Of a DNA stretch of 64,000 nucleotides, positions 37,421 to 45,440 are shown one piece after another. The notes beneath the pieces were generated by a model that was given only the letters and a program-made list of their open reading frames with translations, was not told where the DNA came from and ran no database searches. The stretch covers positions 53,424 through 117,423 of the forward strand of contig JAAUTY010000006.1 of NCBI GenBank assembly GCA_012031265.1. The letters are read 5' to 3'. A program made the position numbers and the translations under genes. This DNA comes from Spirulinaceae cyanobacterium SM2_1_0. Lineage in GTDB: Bacteria; Cyanobacteriota; Cyanobacteriia; Cyanobacteriales; Spirulinaceae. Numbering within the stretch: position 1 is the stretch's first letter; each line of letters opens with the position of its first letter.

Positions 37421-39190
37421 TTGGCGGTGCCAAGCGCTACACTCGAGATTGACTCACTTCTTACCAAGAGGGTTGCCTTGACTGGGCAAGCGTCGGCTCA
37501 AGCCACTATGAAATTCTTCGATGCCCCCGGTTTCGGGTTTGACCATGAGGAGTTCAGCACGAGTGCGGCTGAGCGAGTGGCGCTTATTGAGCAGTTATTG
37601 TCCATTGGCAATGCGCTGTCCGGCACCCAGGATCTGGGTCAGCTACTCGAGCTGATTCTCGCCAAGAGTCGCGAAATTACTGCCAGTGATGCGGGCAGTG
37701 TTTTCCTCATTGACCGGCGCACCGCACCCGCCCGCCTGATTTTTAAAATCGCTCAGAACGATTCTCTACAGGAAACCGCTTTCATCGAATCTTTTCTGCC
37801 GATTAATCCCAAAAGTCTCGCCGGTTACGTGGCGCTGACGGGTCGCAGTCTCAATATTCCCGACGCGCAGAGCCTGCCCGCTGATCTGCCCTATCAGCTT
37901 GATCGCACCTTCGACCGTGACTTCCGCTATCGCACCCGTTCCGTCCTTGTGCTGCCCATGCAAGATGGCAACGGTGAACTCATCGGTGTGCTGCAACTCC
38001 TCAACCGTAAACGAAAAGAATTTGCCCACACTAACGTCACACCCAAGAATGCAACGGAGATCGTGCAACCTTATACCGATTGGGAAGAGCGGATTGTGCG
38101 ATCGCTCGCTTCGCAGGCGGCGATCTCGATCGAGCGCAACCAACTCCAAGAAAGCATCGAAAGCCTCTTTGAAGGCTTTGTTCGCGCTTCGGTGCAGGTG
38201 ATTGAATCGCGTGATCCGACCACCTCCGGGCACTCGGAGCGCGTCGCCGCCCTGACGGTACGCCTCGCCGAAGAGGCAAGCACGATCGAGCAGGGGCCGC
38301 TGCGTCTGCTCTATTTCAGCCCGCGTCAAATTCAGGAAATCCGCTATGCCTCGCTGCTACACGACTTTGGCAAAGTCGGGGTGACGGAGGCGATTTTGAA
38401 CAAACGCCAGAAGCTCTACCCCGAACAGCTCAACCTGATTCGTCAGCGTTTCGCAACTGCCCAGCGTACCCTAGAGCTGGAGTGCGCTCAGGAAAAATTC
38501 AAACACCTGGTCACCCATCCCGCTCACCTCCAGCACCACGCACCGGGGGCGGATGAAACCTGCCCCCATTGCCAGAGTTTGCAGAAGTACGACCGCCACA
38601 TGGCCCGTGCGGTCGAGCAATTGCGGGGTCGCCTCAGTCTGATCGAGGCGATGAATGAGCCGGAGGCGCTGGAGATTGAGCGTTTTGAAGCCTTTTCCGA
38701 AGAGGCGATGGCTGAACTGACGGCGCTCGCTCAGGATACCTATGTCGATACTGATGGTCAGTGTAAGCCATTGGTCTCACCCACGGAGCTAGAACAATTG
38801 CTGGTGCCACGCGGCAATCTGACGCGCGAGGAGCGACTGGCGATCGAAGCCCATGTCACCTACTCCTATGAGTTTCTGAAGCGCATTCCCTGGACCAGTG
38901 ATTTCCAAGAAATTCCCAACATCGCCTACGGCCACCACGAGAAATTGGATGGGACGGGCTATCCGCGCGGCCTACGCGGCGATGAAATCCCGGTGCAAAC
39001 GCAGATGATGGCGATCGCCGACATCTATGACGCACTGACCGCAGCCGATCGCCCCTACAAGCACCCTTTGCCCATCGACATCGTGCTGCGGATCTTGTAT
39101 GAGGAAGCGGACAAACAGCGGATCAACGCCGATCTTCTGCATTTGTTCATTGATCGCCAAGTGTATCAAGTCCTCGGTCGCTCGTTTTAG
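37421..39190 (+). CDS. GAF-HD-GYP cyclic-di-GMP phosphodiesterase with insert
   Basis: Up to 589 residues. GAF domain at ~50-240 (LLELILAKSREITASDAGSV; VLPMQDGNGELIGVLQLLNR) and HD-GYP from ~265. Metal and signature residues: HSERVAALTVRLAEE, HD at 314-315 (LLHDFGKVG), and HHEKLDGTGYPRG at 505-517 with DIYDALTAADRPYK following. Between HD and HHE about 190 residues occur where about 65 is usual; the extra segment contains CPHC at 381-384 and a helical stretch. The start is TTG at 37421 or a later ATG at 37508. The family hydrolyses cyclic-di-GMP, opposing the two GGDEF proteins of the window. Confidence 0.87.
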   Translation: MAVPSATLEIDSLLTKRVALTGQASAQATMKFFDAPGFGFDHEEFSTSAAERVALIEQLLSIGNALSGTQDLGQLLELILAKSREITASDAGSVFLIDRRTAPARLIFKIAQNDSLQETAFIESFLPINPKSLAGYVALTGRSLNIPDAQSLPADLPYQLDRTFDRDFRYRTRSVLVLPMQDGNGELIGVLQLLNRKRKEFAHTNVTPKNATEIVQPYTDWEERIVRSLASQAAISIERNQLQESIESLFEGFVRASVQVIESRDPTTSGHSERVAALTVRLAEEASTIEQGPLRLLYFSPRQIQEIRYASLLHDFGKVGVTEAILNKRQKLYPEQLNLIRQRFATAQRTLELECAQEKFKHLVTHPAHLQHHAPGADETCPHCQSLQKYDRHMARAVEQLRGRLSLIEAMNEPEALEIERFEAFSEEAMAELTALAQDTYVDTDGQCKPLVSPTELEQLLVPRGNLTREERLAIEAHVTYSYEFLKRIPWTSDFQEIPNIAYGHHEKLDGTGYPRGLRGDEIPVQTQMMAIADIYDALTAADRPYKHPLPIDIVLRILYEEADKQRINADLLHLFIDRQVYQVLGRSF

Positions 39191-39327
39191 CGGTCTTGAT
39201 CCAGGCCGATAGCGGGCGATCGCGCCTTGACCCCCCCGCCTTCGCAAAACGTTGCAATCACTAGACAGCCTTACGGAATCGCCTAGGATAGTCGTTGGTT
39301 TACTCTGCACATGGGTGCTCGGAGACA

Positions 39328-40233
39328 ATGACGACACTGATTGTTCGAGAGAATACACTACTCAAGGCGCGGCCTGAGCAATCGACAGAGCTGCCAGACA
39401 ACGAGAAATTCTTCGTCGCCCGCGGCGAGTACGGCATCAAGTCGGCTGAGAAGGTACGCGGCCACTACAAGGTCGTTCTGGATAATCCGCTCGGCGGGCG
39501 GGACGATTGGTACGTCTTTGAAGGTCACGTCAGCGTGATCAATGCCGGAACGCTGGTGGTGACGACAGAAACAATTTTCAAAACCGAACCGTTACAGTCC
39601 GGTAGTCTGAAGGACGACCAAAAGGCGACCGTTGAGCAACGTGAGCTAGCCGTGAAGCGTTTTGATGAGCGCGGCAGCCACCTGCGAGTGGAACTGGTCA
39701 ATCCACTCAACGACCGCACGGATTGGTATATCTACACCGGGCACGTCGAGACGCTGAATATCGAAGACTACAAGCCCCCCAGCGAAACAATTCCGGAACC
39801 CACCAAGCCGACGGGGCGACTCATCCGGATCGCGGGCAAGGGGCAAGTGCGAACCACCGACTCGATCGTGCCCGGCGGCAATTTCACTTGGGCGGAGGCA
39901 ACGAAAGACGGCACACGCCTGCCGGTCAATGAAACGATCACCAACAACATTATTCGCATGGCGAAGCGCATGGATGAGGTGCGCTCTCGGCTGGGCGATC
40001 GCTCGATTACGATCACCAGTTGGTATCGCCCACCGGCGATCAACCGCGCGGTCGGGGGCGCGAGCCGCTCGACCCATCTGCAGGGCCACGGTGTCGATTT
40101 CGTCGTCGCCGGTCTGTCGCCGAGCGCAGTCCAGCGCCAACTTGACCCCTGGTGGAGTGGCGGCCTCGGCTACGGCCGCACCTTCACGCACCTGGACAAT
40201 CGCAGCTACCGCGTCCGCTGGAATTATGGCTGA
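39328..40233 (+). CDS. M15-family peptidase (D-Ala-D-Ala carboxypeptidase-like) with tandem N-terminal repeats
   Basis: The 301-residue protein starts at the ATG at 39328, preceded by GGAG. Two similar ~70-residue units come first (DNPLGGRDDWYVFEGHVSV and VNPLNDRTDWYIYTGHVETL). The C-terminal ~120 residues form a peptidase M15 domain: ITSWYRPPAINRAVGGAS, zinc residues in STHLQGHGVDFVVAG, and TFTHLDNRSYR. M15 enzymes trim peptidoglycan peptides. No signal peptide is seen, which is odd for a wall enzyme and leaves a phage-like or alternatively secreted form possible. Confidence 0.82.
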   Translation: MTTLIVRENTLLKARPEQSTELPDNEKFFVARGEYGIKSAEKVRGHYKVVLDNPLGGRDDWYVFEGHVSVINAGTLVVTTETIFKTEPLQSGSLKDDQKATVEQRELAVKRFDERGSHLRVELVNPLNDRTDWYIYTGHVETLNIEDYKPPSETIPEPTKPTGRLIRIAGKGQVRTTDSIVPGGNFTWAEATKDGTRLPVNETITNNIIRMAKRMDEVRSRLGDRSITITSWYRPPAINRAVGGASRSTHLQGHGVDFVVAGLSPSAVQRQLDPWWSGGLGYGRTFTHLDNRSYRVRWNYG

Positions 40234-40244
40234 AGCCTGACGGC

Positions 40245-41228
40245 TCAGTCACCCAACCCGCCAGTTCGCAGCCGCTCGACTTCGCCCACAGTCAGAGAGA
40301 GAGCGGCCGCGATTTGGGCGGGCGTTAGGTTCAGCGCCAGCAGGCGTTGCACGGCGTCGCGTTGAGTTTGCTCGAGGGTGGCGATCGCCTGCTCCGCTCG
40401 CTGACGCTCTGCCTCCGCTCGCTGACGCTCTGCCTCCGCTCGCTGGCGCTCTGCCTCCGCTCGCTGACGCTCTGCCTCCGCCTGTTCCTCCCGCGTCGGA
40501 ATCCAGCCCTTGGGGTCGTACCACCGGAGCCACTGCCCGGCAACACCCTGATAGCTTCCCTGCCACACCCCGACGCCACACCCGAGCGACTCAAACCACA
40601 AGCGGCGCTCCGGCAGCACCAGCTCTTCATAATGGCGCTCACCGAGGCGAAAGGCGCGGAACTCATGAGTGGTGCGGCTGAACAGGACGTAGAAGGGAAC
40701 GCGGAGAATTTGCTCGTAGACCTGCCACTTGGTCGGCGGCTGATCAGGCGCGCGCGAAGTTTGACCCAAATCCTCGGCGGCGGTACCAGGCGAGAGCAAT
40801 TCGACAATGAGAAAGGGTACGACGCCCTCCTGCCAAGTCACATAGCTCCAGCGCAGGGCATCTTGGTGATCAACCCGCTGAGCGCCAAGCACGAGAAACC
40901 AGTCCGGCCGTTTGTGCCAGAGCACATGGCGCGGGTCGTAGTAGAGGTTGAGATCCTGGGCGGTGAAGCAGTCCTCCACGGGATAAAGGCTAGGCCGACA
41001 GGTCTCGCTCAGCAGGTTGGGCTGAAGAATGTGGAATTCATCGGGCAAACCCAGTTCCTCCGGGAATTCACTCGGCAGGTCATACATGGTCGGCAGGGGC
41101 TGCTGCCAGCGATATTGGGGGTCTGGGTAAACCACCGGCACACCCGGTTCCTCCGGGAATTCACTCGGCAGGTCATACATGGTCGGCAGCGGTTGCTGCC
41201 AGCGCTGTTTTGGGTCGGGGTCAACCAT
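40245..41228 (-). CDS. Uma2 (DUF820) endonuclease-like protein
   Basis: The 327-residue protein has the Uma2 PD-(D/E)XK-like core (DPRHVLWHKRPDWFLVLG; VPFLIVELLSPGTAAEDL; KWQVYEQILRVPFYVLF) and ends in a heptad-repeated coiled coil (AEAERQR units) and a short helix-turn-helix-like tail (LTPAQIAAALSLTVGEVERL). The start is MVDPDPKQRWQQPL at 41228. Its first 65 residues contain a 31-residue tandem duplication. Function is unknown; hundreds of paralogues occur in cyanobacteria. It converges on the M15 gene with 11 bp between. Confidence 0.85.
   Translation of the reverse strand: MVDPDPKQRWQQPLPTMYDLPSEFPEEPGVPVVYPDPQYRWQQPLPTMYDLPSEFPEELGLPDEFHILQPNLLSETCRPSLYPVEDCFTAQDLNLYYDPRHVLWHKRPDWFLVLGAQRVDHQDALRWSYVTWQEGVVPFLIVELLSPGTAAEDLGQTSRAPDQPPTKWQVYEQILRVPFYVLFSRTTHEFRAFRLGERHYEELVLPERRLWFESLGCGVGVWQGSYQGVAGQWLRWYDPKGWIPTREEQAEAERQRAEAERQRAEAERQRAEAERQRAEQAIATLEQTQRDAVQRLLALNLTPAQIAAALSLTVGEVERLRTGGLGD
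40394..40478 (-). repeat. 21-bp tandem repeats encoding AEAERQR heptads
   Basis: Four near-identical 21-bp units (CGCTGACGCTCTGCCTCCGCT on the plus strand is the unit; one has GGC for GAC) encode a perfect heptad coiled coil in the Uma2 protein. The high identity suggests recent expansion by slippage, and copy number could vary between strains. Confidence 0.8.
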
Positions 41229-41232
41229 GACA
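41047..41232 (-). repeat. 93-bp tandem duplication in the Uma2 N-terminus
   Basis: Two adjacent copies, 93 bp apart, encode RWQQPLPTMYDLPSEFPEE twice (W10 and W41 correspond). The shared DNA includes GGCAGGTCATACATGGTCGG. Nucleotide identity is high, so the duplication is recent; limits are approximate. Confidence 0.8.
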
Positions 41233-41461
41233 GTGTTTGGGGAGCAATACTGGCCAGCATACTGCAAGCAAGCGGGAGTTGACCCCGCTGACGGTGGGTG
41301 GCGAGTGAGGTGAGCCGCTGGCGATCGCACTTTACAGCCTTGAGACGCGGCGCTGTGGATGGGTACCCAGTGAGGTTTTGGCTGCGGATCGTGCGCATTC
41401 GGGGGTCGGACAGGATGCTAGGCTGAAGCGGTTGCGGCTCGACCCAGATTGGGAGCCAGGT

Positions 41462-41758
41462 ATGCAGGATGATCTTCGCGGCACGCTCGCCGAAAACTTA
41501 GATGAAGCGGTTTGGACTTGGCTAGCACCCCATGTGCAGCGGGAGTCCGTGTTCGTAGTGGCGGGGGAGCTGGATCTGCTGACGGTCGGCGAGGCGATCG
41601 CCTGTGATGATGTCAGCCGGGTGCAAACTTGGCTACAGACGGCGCAACTCGGCAAACCGACCGCCAATCAACTCGATCGCTGGACAGAAAATCCGGAGAC
41701 ACGCTTCACGGCGCTGATCGTGCAGCCGTTTGTGCTCGTGCAGGAACAAGCCGCTTAG
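41462..41758 (+). CDS. DUF2288 family protein
   Basis: This 98-residue protein matches DUF2288: a helical start (DDLRGTLAENLDEAVWTWL), FVVAGELDLLTVGEAIACDD, VQTWLQTAQLGKPTANQLDR, and the terminal RFTALIVQPFVLVQE. Start is the ATG at 41462; an earlier in-frame start adds 28 unsupported residues. Soluble and small; no function is established. It is divergent from the Uma2 gene and convergent with the YdcF-like gene (18 bp gap). Confidence 0.82.
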   Translation: MQDDLRGTLAENLDEAVWTWLAPHVQRESVFVVAGELDLLTVGEAIACDDVSRVQTWLQTAQLGKPTANQLDRWTENPETRFTALIVQPFVLVQEQAA

Positions 41759-41776
41759 CGCAGTAGAATTCCTCTG

Positions 41777-42421
41777 CTAACGCGAATCTGGCTCTCCCAA
41801 GACTTTCGCTTTCACCTCGGCTGGGGCGATTTCCGTCAGTTCCTCGCCACTCGAGCCGGTAAAGAGCCAGAGGAAGGCACGTGCGCCATCGCGGATGAGT
41901 TTTTCAATCGGTTCGCGATCGCCCGCAGACGGCACGGGCAAAGGCTTGATGACGATGCCACGGCTGCCAAAAACGATTTCGCCGACGAGGCGAGCGCGGG
42001 GCATATGGTTGGCTGAAGTGACCAAATACACACTCTCAATGTCCTCGGCTTCCAGGCGATCCACGAGGCGGGTGAAATTGGTCACCGTATCCACAGCCTG
42101 GTAATCCAAGGTAAAGCGGTCTTCCCCAATCCCAGCCGCATCAAAGAGTGTATGGGCATATTCTTTGGGGCTACCCGATGAGACCCAAATTTGTAGCTCC
42201 GGATTGCGGCGGGCGAGTTCAGCCGCGAAGTGCTCCCGTTGCTCCAAGCCGCCGAGGACGAAGGCCACATGGGGTTCTGCCAGCGCGATCCGTAGCTCTC
42301 GGTGAGCGAGCCACAGACTGGTTGCCAAGAGGGGCAGCAGCCAGATCAGGGCGCGGTAGCGGCGACGCCGTACCGGCATAACACTGACTAGTTGCAGGCG
42401 CGAACTCAGCTTCTGAACCAT
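41777..42421 (-). CDS. YdcF/ElyC-like (DUF218) membrane-anchored protein
   Basis: About 214 residues with one N-terminal membrane anchor (YRALIWLLPLLATSLWLA) followed by a DUF218 domain: HVAFVLGGLEQREHFAAEL, VSSGSPKEYA, TVTNFTRLVDRL, ESVYLVTSANHMPRARLVGE. The related SanA, ElyC and YdcF proteins are linked to envelope integrity; E. coli YdcF binds SAM. The exact start is unsure (ATG at 42421, with a later ATG at the MPVRRRR position). Confidence 0.8.
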   Translation of the reverse strand: MVQKLSSRLQLVSVMPVRRRRYRALIWLLPLLATSLWLAHRELRIALAEPHVAFVLGGLEQREHFAAELARRNPELQIWVSSGSPKEYAHTLFDAAGIGEDRFTLDYQAVDTVTNFTRLVDRLEAEDIESVYLVTSANHMPRARLVGEIVFGSRGIVIKPLPVPSAGDREPIEKLIRDGARAFLWLFTGSSGEELTEIAPAEVKAKVLGEPDSR

Positions 42422-42510
42422 GCAATCCGGGCAGTCTGAAACAACGAAACAACGACGTGATTGTGCGATCACACACCTCGGCAACAGTCTAGCGTCAAAC
42501 TTGCAGCCTA

Positions 42511-42531
42511 GGGAGCCACGGACTGGCTCCC
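42511..42531 (-). terminator. Hairpin downstream of tRNA-Arg
   Basis: GGGAGCCA and TGGCTCCC form a perfect 8-bp stem around CGGAC, 20 bp beyond the 3' end of the tRNA on its strand. There is no strong U-tract, so it may terminate transcription weakly or mark a processing point. Confidence 0.5.
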
Positions 42532-42587
42532 CGACTGCGCGTTATTTGAGCGGGACTGGCCGGATTCGAACCGGCGACCTAGCGCTT

Positions 42588-43427
42588 CAGATTGGTGCGA
42601 GTTTCCCCGCTCTCTGGACTATCCCTTCACCATGGGCACTGAGCCTTTAGGTGGTAGCCGTTCCGTTGTAGGAGGGGGTGATACGGTCGAGCATACAAGC
42701 CGGTACCCAGGGTGCGATCGCCGTCAAAAACGCGCGCCCAACCTGACTCCCGGCGCGCAGCCGGTAGCCACGCTGACCCCGCAGCAGACCCCAGCGGAGT
42801 TGCCAGACCTCGCGGAAGTAGGTGGCGATCGCCTCAGCCTCGGCGAGTGGCACATTGACCTTGAAGACGATCTCCAAGCTGCGTACTGTGCCATCCGCAC
42901 GTTTTTTCCAGGTGCGAGTACCGCGATCCAGAAACCAAATGGCAACGCCGAGCGGCGTCAGCAGATCGAGAAAGGATCGCTGAATCACCCGGCGATCGCC
43001 CTGATACAGACGTTGAATCAGAACGCGCGTCAACGGCATCGCCTTGGGCTGGAGCCTGAACCAGCCGTCACCCTCAGAGGTGACCTGCTCGCAGACCTTG
43101 ACGCCTTGGCGCGTCAGGTTCGCCAGTAGGCACTGCTTGAACTCGACGTAGTCGCGTTGCTGCGGGGGATGCTGAATGAAGAAGTTATCTCCATTACGTC
43201 GGGCGTGGCCGAGTAACATTCCCGCGATGACGCCCCGTTGCTCGACTCGCGATGTGACATCAAAGTCCATAACGCTAGACTCGCTACAACCAGTCTCTGC
43301 ACCTTCCCGACCAGTCCCCTAGTCGAGCTTGGCTCAGGATTACCCTATTCGCGATCGCGAACTTAGGCTTCCCTGACTTTGACTACATTCACGCCTGCGG
43401 TTTCCCGACAGAGTGCCCGAAATATTC
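42588..43427 (-). other. Group I intron in the tRNA-Arg anticodon loop (840 nt)
   Basis: The conserved catalytic segments are present in order on the minus strand: a P/Q region with AATCCTGAGCCAAGCTCG (complement near 43324-43341), R segment GGTGCAGAGACT (43303-43292), and S segment AAGGGATAGTCC (42627-42616). R and S pair GACT/AGTC as P7. The intron follows a U and ends in G (42588). A LAGLIDADG reading frame sits between R and S, i.e. as an extension of the P8 loop, and does not disturb the core. Self-splicing is therefore plausible. Confidence 0.9.
42647..43270 (-). CDS. Intron-encoded LAGLIDADG protein (I-SceI-like fold) lacking catalytic aspartates
   Basis: The 207-residue protein has two LAGLIDADG helices: GVIAGMLLGHARR (residues 13-25) and TPLGVAIWFLDRGTRT (105-120), with I-SceI-like spacing and the later YRLRAGSQVGRAFL and PWVPACMLDRI segments. 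In I-SceI the metal-binding aspartates are D44 (LILGDAY) and D145 (WFMDDGG). The matching positions here are H22 and R116. DNA cleavage is thus unlikely, while fold and frame are intact. That suggests a retained non-nuclease role, such as splicing help, or early decay. Start codon ATG 43270 lies 21 nt after the R segment; stop TAA is 19 nt before the S segment. Confidence 0.88.
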   Translation of the reverse strand: MDFDVTSRVEQRGVIAGMLLGHARRNGDNFFIQHPPQQRDYVEFKQCLLANLTRQGVKVCEQVTSEGDGWFRLQPKAMPLTRVLIQRLYQGDRRVIQRSFLDLLTPLGVAIWFLDRGTRTWKKRADGTVRSLEIVFKVNVPLAEAEAIATYFREVWQLRWGLLRGQRGYRLRAGSQVGRAFLTAIAPWVPACMLDRITPSYNGTATT

Positions 43428-43464
43428 AGGAGGCGCTTGCTCTATCCTGCTGAGCCACAGTCCC

Positions 43465-43983
43465 AGATTGCTGAGTCAGCATTGGTTATCTTAGCAGGTT
43501 TGCCCAGAGGGCGATCGCCCCGCAACTCACCGTCAGCCACTCAATTCGCCAAAACCTCAGCCGCCGTCAACGCCAGAGCGAGCGCAAGCGTTGAGCGCAT
43601 CGGGATGTCCACCGCAAAAACAATATTTTCATAGCAGCCATCCTCCCCTTGAGGGACTGAGCGTCGCGCTGATTTTGCCCTACCTAATTCTGGTGATTCA
43701 GTTCGGCTCCTTGCCTTGCGCCATCGATCGCGATGCTGTCGATGCCGTTGCCACTGGCGATCCATTCGCCAAAAGTCAGCCAACGCGAGAGCGAGTCTAA
43801 GCCGGGGAAGCGAGTGAAGCACCTGAGCAGCTTCCCAAAACTCGCGGTTCAGAGTATTCCGCCCAAGCCGGACGCCGTTCACTAGCGGCTAGTACTCCTA
43901 CGCGGAAGTCAGAATTCTTGCTTTTCAAGGCTTGCAGCCGATTTGAATGACACCCTCATTGCCACCTTCGTGGACTAGTTTGG
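43465..43983. other. Intergenic region, 519 bp
   Basis: It lies upstream of the tRNA on one side and beyond the DUF6761 stop on the other. The last 90 bp are a short CTAG repeat copy. The rest has short open frames on both strands, none recognisable, and two separated GATTCGCCAAAA-like stretches (near 43545 and 43765) hinting at old duplication. Confidence 0.4.
43889..43978 (+). repeat. CTAG-bounded dispersed repeat, copy 3 (90 bp, internally shortened)
   Basis: It starts CTAGTACTCCTACGCGGAAG and ends TTCGTGGACTAG, keeping the CTAG ends, the CTACGCGGA left block and the GCAG...TTTGAATG...CTCATTGCC right block. About 20 bp of the TGAGTT tandem interior are lost. Confidence 0.7.
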
Positions 43984-44238
43984 CTAATAAAAATCCAGCT
44001 CTGTTTCCGGTTGCGGCAGTGCCAGTTCAAAATTGGAGGGGTCGCGCAGAAAGCGAAACGCTTCCTCTTCGAGGCGATGGATATGGTGGGCTTCGACCGT
44101 ATTGCTATGACGCAAGGCGGCGAGATAGCCATCTAGGTAAAGTTGGAGTTCAGTATAGCGATTACCCCGGTTCCACAGATCGACAAGGGCATCTGTGAGG
44201 CGTTGGTAGTGGCGGACAGAGAGAGGGTCAGTAAGCAT
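43984..44238 (-). CDS. DUF6761-like small conserved cyanobacterial protein
   Basis: The 84-residue product starts MLTDPLSVRHYQRLTDALVD and continues LWNRGNRYTELQLYLDGYLA, LRHSNTVEAHHIHRLEEEA and FRFLRDPSNFELALP. It is helical, soluble and widespread in cyanobacteria without known function. The start at 44238 is favoured over a longer frame. Confidence 0.75.
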   Translation of the reverse strand: MLTDPLSVRHYQRLTDALVDLWNRGNRYTELQLYLDGYLAALRHSNTVEAHHIHRLEEEAFRFLRDPSNFELALPQPETELDFY

Positions 44239-44528
44239 AAGTCTGGGATGCAGGGGGCTGATTGGCGAGTTCAGCGAGCTTGCTCGGGCGATCACGCTCA
44301 AAATCACTGACCAACAAGCCGCTCGCAACGCTGAACCACTACGCTATTTTGAATGAGAGATATGCTTTAGTTTAGCAAATCGCTCCCAGCTCTCCGTGAG
44401 ATTCCTTACCACTCAACTCCAGAAAACCCGGATCAATCCGACGGAAATGCTGGTAGTGAGTGTTACAAACATCAGTAGGCATTTTTGCTAAGCTTCGCTT
44501 CAATTTATATTCACTCTGGGATGCAACT

Positions 44529-45257
44529 GTGAGCGCAACTCAAATTCTGATTGCTGAAGGTAATCCACATCTGCGCTCGCTGCTCAGTTGGCATTTGCAA
44601 CAAGCAGGTTACCGAGTTCAACAAGCCGCTAGCATCCACCAAACTCGCACGCTCACGCATGAGCAATTGCCACATCTAGTAGTACTTGACTCTGACCTCC
44701 CCGATGGTGATGGCATCGAACTCTGTCGCTGGTTCTATCAACAACGTCAGACCCTGATTCTGATCCTCTCCGCCCGCAATGGACAAGGTGACATTGTTGC
44801 TGGCTTGCAGGCTGGCGCTGATGACTATCTCACCAAGCCCTTCGGGATGCAAGTGTTCATTGCCCGTATTGAAGCGCTCTTGCGTCGCCTCCGGGTCACC
44901 CACGCTCCATTGCAACTGAGCTATGGTGATCTGTGCATCGATCTGGTGCAGCGGCGGGTGCGTTTTCGCGATCGCTTCATTGATCTGACCCCCCAGGAAT
45001 TCAGCCTGCTCTATGTGCTGGCTCAGGCCGCCGGGAATCCGCTCAGCCGCGCAGAATTGTTGCGCCGCGCCTGGCCCGACGCCATTGACAACCCACGCAC
45101 CATCGACACGCACGTCCTGTCACTCCGCAAAAAGTTTGAAGCCCATCCACAACAGCCCAGCCTCATCCAAACGATCCGTAATGTGGGCTACCGATTTAAT
45201 CCGGAGCTACTCTACTCAGAAGCGGTGCAACCAGAGCCACTAGCGCTATCCAGCTAA
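44529..45257 (+). CDS. OmpR/PhoB-family response regulator with atypical receiver
   Basis: The 242-residue protein has a receiver (1-120) and a winged-helix DNA-binding domain (135-230, with SRAELLRRAW and DTHVLSLRKKFE). D54 (VVLDSDLPDGDG), S81 and K103 (LTKPFG) are conserved, but the acidic pair reads AEGN (E10-G11) instead of ED or DD, so one Mg2+ ligand is missing. Cyanobacterial NblR is a known OmpR-type regulator with phosphorylation-independent activity, and this gene could be of that kind, but identity is not established. Start is the GTG at 44529. No kinase is adjacent. Confidence 0.82.
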   Translation: MSATQILIAEGNPHLRSLLSWHLQQAGYRVQQAASIHQTRTLTHEQLPHLVVLDSDLPDGDGIELCRWFYQQRQTLILILSARNGQGDIVAGLQAGADDYLTKPFGMQVFIARIEALLRRLRVTHAPLQLSYGDLCIDLVQRRVRFRDRFIDLTPQEFSLLYVLAQAAGNPLSRAELLRRAWPDAIDNPRTIDTHVLSLRKKFEAHPQQPSLIQTIRNVGYRFNPELLYSEAVQPEPLALSS

Positions 45258-45440
45258 TCGCCCGGGATGTGCAGCAGGTTGTCGGCTCAGGCGCTAGACA
45301 GTGCCAACAGCTCCCCCCTTTCTCAGCCAGTCGGGAAATTTCCGGGCTGGCATCAGATTGCTGAAGTTAGCATAGCCTGGTGCCAATGATGCAGTCCATA
45401 TCTCGGCCTTGATCATTGGCACTGGCTCTGCACAGCAGCC

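Larger units (their letters stand above)
42551..43464 (-). tRNA. tRNA-Arg(CCU), interrupted by a group I intron
   Basis: Two 37-nt exons (43464-43428 and 42587-42551) join to a 74-nt cloverleaf. Acceptor GGGACTG pairs with CAGTCCC, discriminator G. D arm GCTC/GAGC. Anticodon stem AGCGC/GCGCT with loop CTCCTAA, anticodon CCU. Variable AGGTC. T arm GCCGG/CCGGC around TTCGAAT. The intron splits the loop after U36, giving the U before the 5' splice site expected of group I introns. No CCA is encoded. Arg(CCU) reads AGG. This position is also used by the Agrobacterium tRNA-Arg(CCU) intron. Confidence 0.93.

Noticed and set aside
40394..40478. Tandem repeats resembling a CRISPR array
   Set aside because: The 21-bp units are contiguous with no spacers and encode a coiled coil. 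No CRISPR array or cas gene was seen in the window.
40347..41282. 311-codon plus-strand frame opposite the Uma2 gene
   Set aside because: LRSLTLC repeats are simply the complement of the heptad-coding repeats.
43541..43882. 113-codon minus-strand frame and overlapping plus-strand frames near the tRNA
   Set aside because: None shows a recognisable domain, codon pattern or start signal; possibly old duplicated debris.
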